In this document: positions 23,383 to 30,740 of the stretch, in pieces
Layout: every line of letters starts with the position of its first letter
How positions within the stretch are numbered: the stretch's first letter is position 1
Assembly: GCA_014360895.1 (NCBI GenBank)
Contig: JACIWQ010000027.1
Coordinates: 1-32,595 of the forward strand
DNA length: 32,595 bases
Direction: 5' to 3'
Source of the DNA: Thermoflexales bacterium
GTDB lineage: Bacteria; Chloroflexota; Anaerolineae; B4-G1; DUEL01
The notes under the pieces: generated by a model
What the model was told of the DNA's origin: nothing
The model's input: only the letters and a program-made list of their open reading frames with translations
Databases searched by the model: none
Translations under genes and position numbers: made by a program

Positions 23383-24447
23383 CAAAACTCCCACCTGACT
23401 ATAATCCCCTAAGTTCATCTTGAAGGCTTTGGGCTTCATCGGGGAGCGGGTCAGCACCGCGTTGCGCCCGATGAGGCTATCCTGGAGGCGCGCCGGGAGG
23501 TCACGGATGACGCTGTGCTCCAGGACGATGGAGCGCTCAATCTCGCTGTTCTCCACCACCACGTCGTGGTAGATGGAGGTGAAGGGGCCGATGTAGGAGT
23601 TGACGATACGGGAGCGCTCACCGATGATGGTCGGCCCCCGCACCACGCTGTTGATGATTTCCGCGCCCTTCTCCACCGTCACCCGGCAATCCACCTCGGA
23701 GTCCCGGTCCACAAACCCCTCTATGACCGGGGTCAGTTCCTGGAGGACCATACTGTTGGCTTCCAGCATATCGCCGGGCTTGCCGGTGTCTATCCACCAG
23801 CCGCGATGGATGTACGGGAAGACTTTGTAGTCGTGCTCCACCAGCCATTGGATGGCGTCGGTGATTTCCAGTTCGCCCCGCCAGGAGGGTTTGATTTCGT
23901 CCACCGCCTGGTGGATGTGGTGGTCAAACATATAGATGCCTACCAGGGCCAGGTCGGAGGGGGGCTCTTTGGGCTTCTCTATCAGCCGCACCACCCGGCC
24001 CTCGCCGTTGAGGACGGCGACGCCGTACTGCTCCGGGTGCTCCACCCGGGTCAGCACAATCTGGGCGTTCCAGTCCGATTCCTGGAACTGGCGGACCAGT
24101 TCGGTGATGCCGCCCTGGATGACGTTATCGCCCAGGAACATGACGAAGGGCTCGTCGCCCAGGTAGTCCCGGCTCACCTTGACCGCGTGGGCCAGGCCCA
24201 GGGGTTGGGGTTGATGGATGTAGGTGATTTTGATCCCCCAGCGGTTGCCCCGCCCGACGGTCGCTTTGATCTCCTCGGCGGTGTCGCCGACGACGATGCC
24301 GATGTCGGTGATGCCCGCGTCCCGGATGGCCTCAATGACGCGGAAGAGGATGGGTTTGTTGGCGACGGGGATCAACTGCTTGGCGCGAGTATAGGTCAGC
24401 GGGTAGAGACGGGTGCCCTTGCCGCCGCTCAGAATCAGTCCCTTCAA
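23380..24447 (-). CDS. Glucose-1-phosphate thymidylyltransferase, long form (RmlA-type nucleotidyltransferase)
   Basis: A 355-residue protein. The N-terminal nucleotidyltransferase domain has 'LKGLILSGGKGTRLYPLT', 'AKQLIPVANKPI' and 'FVMFLGDNVIQGG'; 'EKPKEPPSDLALVGIYMF' and 'RGELEITDAIQWLV' follow. The C-terminal ~110 residues form a left-handed beta-helix ('VEKGAEIINSVVRGPTIIGE', split). Long-form members activate glucose-1-phosphate with dTTP for deoxysugar synthesis. The best start is TTG at 24447, as GGGAGG lies five bases upstream and it gives the family N-terminus; upstream GTG codons overlap that site. No rmlBCD genes are present. The TAG stop is embedded in heptamer array D. Sugar specificity is inferred from the family. 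Confidence 0.85.
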   Translation of the reverse strand: MKGLILSGGKGTRLYPLTYTRAKQLIPVANKPILFRVIEAIRDAGITDIGIVVGDTAEEIKATVGRGNRWGIKITYIHQPQPLGLAHAVKVSRDYLGDEPFVMFLGDNVIQGGITELVRQFQESDWNAQIVLTRVEHPEQYGVAVLNGEGRVVRLIEKPKEPPSDLALVGIYMFDHHIHQAVDEIKPSWRGELEITDAIQWLVEHDYKVFPYIHRGWWIDTGKPGDMLEANSMVLQELTPVIEGFVDRDSEVDCRVTVEKGAEIINSVVRGPTIIGERSRIVNSYIGPFTSIYHDVVVENSEIERSIVLEHSVIRDLPARLQDSLIGRNAVLTRSPMKPKAFKMNLGDYSQVGVL

Positions 24448-24465
24448 GGTCACCTCCCTAAAAGA

Positions 24466-24495
24466 GGTGACAGTCACCCTGGGGTGACTGTCACC
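24466..24495. repeat. Palindrome GGTGACAGTCACC / GGTGACTGTCACC
   Basis: Perfect 13-bp arms (24466-24478 and 24483-24495) with a CTGG loop; shares its core with 17665-17699. It lies 6 nt after the stop of the ferritin-like gene and upstream of the RmlA-type start. Confidence 0.8.
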
Positions 24496-24501
24496 GGATG
24501 A

Positions 24502-24990
24502 TTATGCCTGGCCCCGGGCGCCTCCCAAAAGGCCGGCAAGCCGCCGGACGTGGGCCTTTTCCTCGCGGATGATTTCGTTGACGACGGGCCGGTCGGCCTC
24601 GCGCATCATCTCCCGCAGGTCGTAGTAGAAGAGCAGGGTGTCTTTCTCAAACCCCAGCGCCATGCGCAGCGCCTCCTTCGGGTCGGCGACCGATTCCGCC
24701 AGCGCCAGCGCCTTATCCGGCCCGGCGAAGATGGCGTTATCCACCGCCACCTGGAGGTACTGGGCGTATTCTTCCCATTCCTGCTGGGAATGGGACGGCG
24801 GTTCAGAGACGTACCCGCTCAGTTTCATAAACGCGTTGTAATGCCGCCGTTCCTGAACGGCCAGGTCTTCCATCACTGCTTTCACGGCGGGGTCCTGAAC
24901 CTTTCCGGCGACGGTCTTGTAGAAGACCTCCCCGGTCTCCTCAATCCGCAGTGCCATGTTGACGGCTTCCGCTGCTGTAAATACGGCCAT
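24502..24990 (-). CDS. Rubrerythrin-type ferritin-like diiron protein (no rubredoxin domain)
   Basis: A 162-residue four-helix protein. The diiron ligands are recognisable as 'RIEETGEVFY' (about 16-24), 'VQERRHYNAF' (about 45-54), 'GFEKDTLLFYYDL' and 'IREEKAHVRRL'. A C-terminal rubredoxin domain is absent. The family reduces peroxide or handles iron in anaerobes. The ATG at 24990 follows AGGAGAGAT. It is the last gene of the rubredoxin-flavoprotein-rubrerythrin-ferritin set and lies 36 bp after rubrerythrin, so it probably takes electrons from the same rubredoxin chain. Identification of the fold is firm; substrate preference is not. Confidence 0.85.
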   Translation of the reverse strand: MAVFTAAEAVNMALRIEETGEVFYKTVAGKVQDPAVKAVMEDLAVQERRHYNAFMKLSGYVSEPPSHSQQEWEEYAQYLQVAVDNAIFAGPDKALALAESVADPKEALRMALGFEKDTLLFYYDLREMMREADRPVVNEIIREEKAHVRRLAGLLGGARGQA

Positions 24991-25026
24991 ATCTCTCCTT
25001 TTCTTTCACGTTTCTCTTTTTGCGTT

Positions 25027-25530
25027 TCAGTCTATTCGCACGAACCGCTCCCGCTTCGCCCCGCAGATGGGACATTCGTCGGGGGGTTCGCCTTCGGCCA
25101 CGTAGCCGCAGACGTCGCAGACGTAGTAGGTGCAGGGCTCCTCCCGGAGCATGCAACTGATGGCCCGCTTGTAGAGGGCGGCGTGGGATTCCTCCACGTC
25201 CCGGGCCCGGCTGAAGACCAGAGCGGCCCGCCGGTCGTCCTCTTCCTCTGCTTCCTGGATGAAGCGGGCATAGGCGATGCCGCTGGCGAACCGCTCCCGC
25301 TCAAAGGAGGATTGCAGGTTCTCCTCGGTGGAGCGAACCACGGCCTCACCCAGGAGTCGCAGGGCCATGTCGGCGTGGATACCCTCCGCGTAGGCGACGG
25401 CGCGGAAGAGCCGCGCGACGTCCGGGTATCCCTCCTCCTCGGCCTTGCGGGCGAAGGCCAGTAACCGCCGATGGGCTTTCGCCTCGCCGACGAAGGCTTC
25501 GTAGAGGTTGCGTTGGGTCTTTTCTCCCAT
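25027..25530 (-). CDS. rbr: Rubrerythrin
   Basis: A 167-residue protein with an N-terminal ferritin-like diiron domain ('NLYEAFVGEAKAHRRLLAFA', 'AYAEGIHADMAL', 'ARDVEESHAALYKRA') and a C-terminal rubredoxin-like Fe(SCys)4 domain, 'CDVCGYVAEGEPPDECPICG' (about 138-157). Rubrerythrin reduces hydrogen peroxide to water using electrons from rubredoxin and NADH:rubredoxin reductase in the cytoplasm of anaerobes. The reductase gene ends 10 bp upstream, and a rubredoxin gene precedes that. GAGGAGAACCCG before the ATG fixes the start. Length and domain order are normal. Confidence 0.93.
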   Translation of the reverse strand: MGEKTQRNLYEAFVGEAKAHRRLLAFARKAEEEGYPDVARLFRAVAYAEGIHADMALRLLGEAVVRSTEENLQSSFERERFASGIAYARFIQEAEEEDDRRAALVFSRARDVEESHAALYKRAISCMLREEPCTYYVCDVCGYVAEGEPPDECPICGAKRERFVRID

Positions 25531-25540
25531 CGGGTTCTCC

Positions 25541-26758
25541 TCAGGCGGCGGTCACCCGATTCCAGTCCGGGTTTTCCTCCATCAGGAGGTCGGTATAGGC
25601 GGAGACGTCGGTGCCGCGCTCCATCAACTGGCGGATGGGGGAGGTGTGCTCCCGCTCGTTGAGGAGGATGGCGCCGACGATGCGGCCCTCCCGCAGGGCC
25701 AGTTTGCGGTAGCGGCCGTTCTGCGGGTCGGCGCGCCGGAGTTGGAGCAGGTCTGTGCCCTCTGCCACACACTCGCCCAGCGAGGTCAACTCCGCGCCGA
25801 CGACTTTGAGGGTGGTGGCGGGGAGGGTGCCGGAGTAGGTGGCGCTCCCCGGTGCTACCATATTAGCGGCAGCGACGCGCGCCTGCTCTATGGCGGCGGG
25901 GACGATGCCGTAGACGATGCCCCCGGCCTCTGCCACGTCCCCGGCGGCGTAGACGTCCGGCGCGCTGGTCTGGAGGTTCTCGTCTACCACCACGCCCCGG
26001 TTCACCGCCAGGCCGGCCTGGCGGGCCAGCGCGACGTCGGAGCGGATGCCGGTGGAGCAAACGACCAGGTCGGCCGGGAACTCGCGCCCGTCTTTCAGGC
26101 GCACCCCCCGCACCGCGCCGTCCCCCAGAATCGCCTCGGTGACCGCGCCGGTGACCGTCTGGATGCCCATTCTATGGAGCAACGTTTCCAGCACCGCCGC
26201 CCCTTCCCGGTCCAACTGGCGGGGCATCAGGTAGGGGGCGAACTCCAGGACGGTCACTTCCAGCCCCAGGGTGCGCAGCGCCCGCGCCGTCTCCAGCCCC
26301 AGGAGGCCGCCGCCGACCACCACGCCCCGGCGGACGGACCGGGCGAACTGGCGGATGGCCCGGGCATCGTCCAGCGTGCGCAGGGTGAAGACGCCCCGGC
26401 GGTCGGCCCCCTCTATGGGCGGCATCCAGGCCAGACCGCCTGTGGCCAGGAGGAGCTGGTCGTAGGGGACGATTGCGCCGTCGGCCAGCCGCAGACGGTG
26501 GGCGGAGGGGTCCAGTTCGGCCACCGGCGCGCTCAGATGGACGCGGATGCCCTGCTGCTCGTACCACTCAGGGGGACGGTAGAAGATGTCGGCCTCGGCG
26601 ACGATGCCGGCGATGTAATCGGGCAATTGAGGGCGGCGGTAGTAGGGGTACGGCTCCGCCGCGTAGATGTGGAGGTCGGCCCCGGGCCGGGCGCGCGCGA
26701 TAGACTGGGCCGCAGTGACTCCAGCGACGCCGTTGCCGACGATGATGTATCGGTCCAT
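25541..26758 (-). CDS. NADH:rubredoxin reductase-like FAD-dependent oxidoreductase
   Basis: A 405-residue flavoprotein of the pyridine nucleotide-disulfide oxidoreductase fold. It has the FAD motif 'IIVGNGVAGVTAA' at the N-terminus, 'LLLATGG', the NAD(P) motif 'VVVGGGLLGLETARAL' near residue 147, and the second FAD motif 'VYAAGDVAE'. No redox-active CxxC pair or flavin-reactive Cys is seen, as expected of rubredoxin or ferredoxin reductases. The stop-to-start spacing to rubredoxin (15 bp) and to rubrerythrin (10 bp) argues that it carries electrons from NAD(P)H to rubredoxin. The ribosome site is weak (GGCGGACC), so coupling to rubredoxin translation is likely. A nitrite-reductase-type flavoprotein is a less likely alternative. 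Confidence 0.85.
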   Translation of the reverse strand: MDRYIIVGNGVAGVTAAQSIARARPGADLHIYAAEPYPYYRRPQLPDYIAGIVAEADIFYRPPEWYEQQGIRVHLSAPVAELDPSAHRLRLADGAIVPYDQLLLATGGLAWMPPIEGADRRGVFTLRTLDDARAIRQFARSVRRGVVVGGGLLGLETARALRTLGLEVTVLEFAPYLMPRQLDREGAAVLETLLHRMGIQTVTGAVTEAILGDGAVRGVRLKDGREFPADLVVCSTGIRSDVALARQAGLAVNRGVVVDENLQTSAPDVYAAGDVAEAGGIVYGIVPAAIEQARVAAANMVAPGSATYSGTLPATTLKVVGAELTSLGECVAEGTDLLQLRRADPQNGRYRKLALREGRIVGAILLNEREHTSPIRQLMERGTDVSAYTDLLMEENPDWNRVTAA

Positions 26759-26773
26759 AAAGCGCCGGTCCGC

Positions 26774-26932
26774 CTACACCTTCTCAAACATATCCTTCGT
26801 CGCGCCGCAATCGGGGCAGGACCAGTCCTCCGGCAGGGCTTCAAAGGGGGTTCCGGGAGGAATTCCGCGACTGGGGTCGCCTTTAGCGGGGTCATAAATG
26901 TAGCCGCAAACCATGCACTCCCATTTCTCCAT
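26774..26932 (-). CDS. Rubredoxin
   Basis: A 52-residue rubredoxin: '[20 protein letters not shown]' holds CxxC number one, '[20 protein letters not shown]' the second, and the conserved aromatic and Asp residues of the family are in place. The Fe(SCys)4 centre carries single electrons, here most likely from the adjacent flavoprotein to rubrerythrin. The start at 26932 follows GAGGAGGCAACAGC; an in-frame longer version would begin inside the leader hairpin. It is the first gene of the operon, driven by the promoter at 27026-27054. Confidence 0.95.
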   Translation of the reverse strand: MEKWECMVCGYIYDPAKGDPSRGIPPGTPFEALPEDWSCPDCGATKDMFEKV

Positions 26933-26969
26933 GCTGTTGCCTCCTCGTGCAGAGATGCGAACCGGGATG

Positions 26970-27014
26970 GGGATTTGGGGGTAGGCAGTTTCCCTGCCCA
27001 TCCCCAAATCCCCC
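26970..27014. repeat. Long hairpin in the rubredoxin leader
   Basis: Arms 26970-26989 and 26995-27014 form a 20-bp stem with two G:T-type mismatches and a 5-nt loop (right arm contains ATCCCCAAATCCCC). It lies just downstream of the predicted rubredoxin transcription start and about 40 nt before the ATG. It could stabilise or attenuate the message, or be a dispersed repeat. Confidence 0.6.
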
Positions 27015-27025
27015 TTCTAACGAAA

Positions 27026-27054
27026 AGTATAACCGATGCCGGAGAAATTGTCAA
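27026..27054 (-). promoter_or_regulatory. sigma70-type promoter of the rubredoxin operon
   Basis: Minus-strand TTGACA (27049-27054, perfect) and TATACT (27026-27031) with a 17-nt spacer. Its -35 shares five bases with the -35 of the divergent promoter at 27048-27075. Confidence 0.78.
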
Positions 27055-27075
27055 CCGGTGAAGTCGTGGTATAAT
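27048..27075 (+). promoter_or_regulatory. sigma70-type promoter of the bifunctional nuclease-dnaB operon
   Basis: TTGTCA (27048-27053) and perfect TATAAT (27070-27075) with a 16-nt spacer, about 40 nt upstream of the ATG at 27123. Confidence 0.78.
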
Positions 27076-27122
27076 GAGCAAAAGCCCTCAGTTTCGCCGT
27101 GAGTGTCCGGGGAAGGAGAGAG

Positions 27123-27611
27123 ATGATTGAAGTCAAGATTGCCGGTATCCAGGTCAGCCTGATGTCCCAGCATCGGGTGGTCCTCTTGAAGGAGCTGGGC
27201 TCGGAGCGGTATCTCCCCATCTGGATCGGGCCCTATGAAGCCGAAGCTCTCAGCATAGAACTTCAGCAGGTGACGGTGGCCCGCCCGCTGACCCATGACC
27301 TGCTCCGAAACGTCATTGAGGCGATGGGGGGCGTGGTGCAGTACATCGTGGTCTCCGACCTGCGGGACGATACCTTCTACGCCCGCATCGTCATCAACCT
27401 CAACGGCCGGACGATAGAGGTGGATTCCCGTCCCTCGGACGCGATGAACCTGGCCGTCCGCACCCGGGCCCCCATCTACGTCGCCGAAGAGGTGATGGAC
27501 GCGGCCGGAGTGGTGCCCGAGCAGGACCTGGGCGAAGAAGGTGAGGGAGAGGAATCCGCCTTTGACGAGTTCCTGCGCGGCCTGAACCTGGACGACCTGC
27601 CCATCCATTAA
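27123..27611 (+). CDS. Bifunctional nuclease family protein (BFN/DUF151)
   Basis: A 162-residue protein. The DUF151 core runs from '[20 protein letters not shown]' through '[19 protein letters not shown]', '[17 protein letters not shown]' and '[21 protein letters not shown]', all conserved family blocks. The tail of about 25 residues is acidic. Plant and bacterial members have been described as having both RNase and DNase activity, but the cellular role in bacteria is unclear. The ATG at 27123 is preceded by GGGGAAGGAGAG. It leads an operon with dnaB, which starts 20 bp after its stop. Confidence 0.9.
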   Translation: MIEVKIAGIQVSLMSQHRVVLLKELGSERYLPIWIGPYEAEALSIELQQVTVARPLTHDLLRNVIEAMGGVVQYIVVSDLRDDTFYARIVINLNGRTIEVDSRPSDAMNLAVRTRAPIYVAEEVMDAAGVVPEQDLGEEGEGEESAFDEFLRGLNLDDLPIH

Positions 27612-27631
27612 TTCTGGATTCCTTTCCAGAG

Positions 27632-28975
27632 ATGATTGCTCCCGAGAAGACCGTCCCCCACGATATAGAGGCCGAAGAGGCGGTCTTGGGTTCTCTGCTG
27701 ATTGACCCGGAGGCGCTGTATCGGGTCGCGTCGTTTCTCCGCCCCGAGGACTTTTATATCCAGAAGAACGGCTGGATTTACGAGGCCATCCTGGCCCTCC
27801 ACGAGCGCCGGGAGCCGGTGGACTTCGTGACCCTGCGCAACGAACTGGAAGCGCGGGGCATTCTGGAGGAAGTGGGGGGCGTGGCCTACCTGGCCCGTCT
27901 GATAGATACGGTTCCCACCGCCATTCACGTGGAAGCCTACGGGCGGATTGTGGAAGAAGCGGCCATTCGCCGGCGCCTCATCAGCGCGGCCAGCGACATC
28001 GCCCAACTGGCCTACCAGGAGGGCCAGGAAATCGGCGAAGTCCTGGACCGGGCGGAGCAGTCCCTCTTCGCCATCTCCCAGCGGCGCATCACCCGCGACC
28101 TGGTGCCCATCCAGGAGGTGGTCCGGCCATTCTACGACCGGATAGAGTATCTCTACACCCATCAGGGGGAGCCACTGGGAGTGCCCACCGGCTTCATAGA
28201 CCTGGACAAGTTGCTGGGGGGCCTGCAGAAGTCGGATTTGATTATCGTCGCGGCCCGGCCCGGTGTGGGGAAGACTTCCCTGTGCCTCTCTATCGCCCGC
28301 AACGCGGCCCGATTGGGCCGGCATGTGGCGATTTTCAGCCTGGAGATGTCCGCCGAGCAGGTGGTGCAGCGGCTGGTCTCCGCCGAGACGGGGATTGACG
28401 CCCAGCGGCTCCGGCTGGGACAACTGCGCGAGGAGGAATGGCCCCTCCTGGTCCAGGCCACCGGTGTCCTCTCCGAACTCCCCATTTTTATTGACGACAC
28501 ACCCGCCATCTCCGCGCTGCAACTGCGCACCAAAGCGCGGCGGATCCACGCCGAGTACGGCCTGGACCTGATTGTGGTGGACTACCTGCAACTGATGACC
28601 AGCGACGTGCGGGTGGAGAACCGGGTCCAGGAGGTTTCTTACATTTCCAGGATGCTTAAGAGCCTGGCGCGGGAACTGGACGTGCCGGTCCTGGCGGTCT
28701 CCCAGCTCTCCCGCGCGGTGGAGCAGCGGACGGATAAGCGGCCGGTTTTGGCAGATTTACGCGAGAGCGGTAGCCTTGAGCAGGACGCCGACGTGGTCAT
28801 GTTCATCTACCGCGAGGAGATGTACCGGCCGGAGACGGAGAAGCAGCACATCGCTGACATTATCGTCGCCAAACACCGGCACGGCCCGACCCGAACGGTC
28901 CAACTTTTCTTCCGCGAACAACTGGCCCAATTTCTGGATGCCGAGACCCGCATCCGACCCGTGGAATTGGCATAA
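27632..28975 (+). CDS. dnaB: Replicative DNA helicase DnaB
   Basis: A 447-residue DnaB of normal length without intein. The N-terminal domain begins '[18 protein letters not shown]'; the RecA-like motor has Walker A '[11 protein letters not shown]' (about 208-218), '[14 protein letters not shown]', Walker B '[11 protein letters not shown]', '[20 protein letters not shown]' and '[14 protein letters not shown]', and ends with '[16 protein letters not shown]'. It forms the hexameric helicase that unwinds DNA at the replication fork. There is no strong ribosome site before the ATG at 27632 (CCAGAG only), so translation is probably coupled to the nuclease gene 20 bp upstream. Confidence 0.96.
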   Translation: MIAPEKTVPHDIEAEEAVLGSLLIDPEALYRVASFLRPEDFYIQKNGWIYEAILALHERREPVDFVTLRNELEARGILEEVGGVAYLARLIDTVPTAIHVEAYGRIVEEAAIRRRLISAASDIAQLAYQEGQEIGEVLDRAEQSLFAISQRRITRDLVPIQEVVRPFYDRIEYLYTHQGEPLGVPTGFIDLDKLLGGLQKSDLIIVAARPGVGKTSLCLSIARNAARLGRHVAIFSLEMSAEQVVQRLVSAETGIDAQRLRLGQLREEEWPLLVQATGVLSELPIFIDDTPAISALQLRTKARRIHAEYGLDLIVVDYLQLMTSDVRVENRVQEVSYISRMLKSLARELDVPVLAVSQLSRAVEQRTDKRPVLADLRESGSLEQDADVVMFIYREEMYRPETEKQHIADIIVAKHRHGPTRTVQLFFREQLAQFLDAETRIRPVELA

Positions 28976-28996
28976 TTTACCCCGAAGGAGATGCTG

Positions 28997-29428
28997 ATGA
29001 GCACGGAATGGAACCCGCCGCCTCCACTCTCTCCCTCCGACGAGCGCACGTGGGCGATGCTGGCCCATCTGAGCGTCCTCCTGAACCTGGTCACCGGGAT
29101 GTTGGGACCGGTGGCCGCGCTGGTTATCTACCTAGTCTTTAAAGACCGCTCCCGCTATGTGGCCTACCAGTCCCTGCAATCCCTCATCTTCCAGTTGATT
29201 ACCTGGGTGGGTGGGGGAGTTCTGATCGGGGTGACGGCCGCCGTCGCGGGGATTCTCACTGTTGTGCTGGTGGGCTTCTTGCTTTTTCCCCTTGTTGCCC
29301 TGCTGGCGCTCATCCCGCTGGCGGGCCTGGTCTACGGGGTCATCGGCGGCATCCAGTGCAGCCAGGGGCAGGATTTCCGCTACTGGCTGGTCGGCGACTG
29401 GGTGCGGGGCACGCTGACAGGGGCGTGA
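28997..29428 (+). CDS. DUF4870 small membrane protein
   Basis: A 143-residue protein with a proline-rich cytoplasmic start, then 'RTWAMLAHLSVLLNLVTG', the family opening of DUF4870, the conserved 'YVAYQSLQSLIFQL' segment, and three membrane spans (about 23-45, 64-90, 95-118). The function of the family is unknown. The start at 28997 is preferred because AAGGAG lies six bases upstream; an ATG at 28991 overlaps that site. It lies 21 bp after dnaB in the same direction. Its TGA stop (29426-29428) falls in the first unit of heptamer array E. Confidence 0.82.
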   Translation: MSTEWNPPPPLSPSDERTWAMLAHLSVLLNLVTGMLGPVAALVIYLVFKDRSRYVAYQSLQSLIFQLITWVGGGVLIGVTAAVAGILTVVLVGFLLFPLVALLALIPLAGLVYGVIGGIQCSQGQDFRYWLVGDWVRGTLTGA

Positions 29429-29499
29429 GGCGTGAGGCGTGAAACGTGAAGCGTGAAGCGTGAGGCGTGAGGCGTGAAGCGTGAAGCGTGAAGCGTGAT
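29423..29499. repeat. Heptamer array E (11 x 7 bp, GCGTGAA/GCGTGAG)
   Basis: Eleven contiguous 7-bp units in phase: GCGTGAG, GCGTGAA, one ACGTGAA and a last GCGTGAT. The first unit (29423-29429) contains the DUF4870 stop codon; the last ends just before the GAGGG ribosome site of lipA. Confidence 0.92.
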
Positions 29500-29512
29500 T
29501 AGAGGGTGGGTT

Positions 29513-30727
29513 GTGACCCAGGGTGTTGCTCCTACAGGGTTGCTGCGCCGTCCGGAATGGCTGCGGGTGCCGCGCCGGGAGGGGCCGGAGTATCACCGCC
29601 TCAAGCAGCTGATGCGGACCCAGCGCCTGCATACCGTCTGCGAGGAGGCCAACTGCCCCAACATCGGCCGGTGCTGGGAGGAGCGCACGGCCACTTTTCT
29701 CATCCTGGGGGATACCTGCACCCGGGCCTGTCGCTTCTGCAACGTCCGCAGCGGGCATCCCGCACCCCCCGACCCGGACGAGCCCCGGCGGGTGGCGGAA
29801 ACGGTGGCCGCAATGGGACTCTCCCATGCGGTCATCACCTCGGTCACCCGGGATGACCTTCCCGACGGCGGCGCCTCGGCCTTCGCCCAGGTGATCCGGG
29901 AAATCCGCGCCCGCGTTCCGGAGTGTACGGTGGAGGTATTGATCCCCGACTTCCAGGGCGACCCGGAGCTCCTGCGGGTGGTGATGGAGGCCCGCCCCGA
30001 CGTCCTCAACCACAATGTGGAGACGGTCCCCCGGCTCTTCCCGCGCGTCCAGCCCCGCAACCGCTACGAGTGGTCGCTGGCAGTGCTGGAGAATGCCCGT
30101 CGGATGGCTCCCGATGTGCTGACCAAGAGCGGCCTGATGGTGGGGTTGGGAGAGACGGCCGATGAGGTGCTGGCGGTGATGGCCGACCTGCGCGGGGTGG
30201 GGGTGGACATCCTGACAATTGGTCAGTACCTGCAACCGACCCGCCATCATCTGCCCATTGAGCGCTATTATACCCCGGAAGAGTTTGAGGAATTCCGGCG
30301 GCGCGGGTTGGAGATGGGGTTCCGGTGGGTGGAGAGCGGCCCGCTGGTGCGCAGTTCGTTCCACGCGGCTCACCAGGTGGAAACACTGAGAGGGAAGTTG
30401 ACGATGGACTTCTTCACCGTCCGCGAACTGCCTGCGACCGAAGTGATGCCCGGCGTCCTGCGCCGGGCGGTCTATCTGGACCACGCGATGGTCACCTTTT
30501 TTGAGTTTGCCCCCGGCAGCGTGCTCCCCGAACACGCCCACCCTCACGAGCAGATTACCTACGTCGTTCGGGGCGCGATGGAGTTCACGCTGGGGGAGGA
30601 GACCCGCACCCTGCGCGCGGGGGACGGGGTCTGCGTCCCCTCCGGCGTGCCCCATAAAGCTGTTGTCCTGGACGAGCCCACGTTCGTCCTGGATGCCTGG
30701 TACCCGCAAAGGGAGGATTATCGGTAA
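29513..30727 (+). CDS. lipA: Lipoyl synthase fused in frame to a C-terminal cupin domain
   Basis: Residues up to about 297 are a complete radical-SAM lipoyl synthase. The auxiliary cluster ligands [12 protein letters not shown] (C-x4-C-x5-C), the SAM cluster CTRACRFC (C-x3-C-x2-C), and the terminal '[10 protein letters not shown]' with the conserved RSS serine are all present. LipA inserts two sulfurs into protein-bound octanoyl groups. A further ~107 residues (from the ATG codon at 30404) form a cupin with '[16 protein letters not shown]' and '[15 protein letters not shown]', a full set of metal-binding His and Glu. Lipoyl synthases normally end soon after RSSYHA, so the fusion is unusual. 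GTG 29513 is chosen for the GAGGG upstream; a GTG at 29495 lies inside the repeat array. Internal translation of the cupin from 30404 is possible (GAGAGGGAAG upstream). Confidence 0.85.
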   Translation: MTQGVAPTGLLRRPEWLRVPRREGPEYHRLKQLMRTQRLHTVCEEANCPNIGRCWEERTATFLILGDTCTRACRFCNVRSGHPAPPDPDEPRRVAETVAAMGLSHAVITSVTRDDLPDGGASAFAQVIREIRARVPECTVEVLIPDFQGDPELLRVVMEARPDVLNHNVETVPRLFPRVQPRNRYEWSLAVLENARRMAPDVLTKSGLMVGLGETADEVLAVMADLRGVGVDILTIGQYLQPTRHHLPIERYYTPEEFEEFRRRGLEMGFRWVESGPLVRSSFHAAHQVETLRGKLTMDFFTVRELPATEVMPGVLRRAVYLDHAMVTFFEFAPGSVLPEHAHPHEQITYVVRGAMEFTLGEETRTLRAGDGVCVPSGVPHKAVVLDEPTFVLDAWYPQREDYR

Positions 30728-30740
30728 CTCAGGAGGCCCC

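Noticed and set aside
23064-23423. Open frame on the plus strand encoding a repetitive RLPANPF-type peptide
   Set aside because: It is the translation of heptamer array D; 21-bp superunits keep any frame open. No ribosome site, no unique sequence, and it overlaps the RmlA-type gene end.
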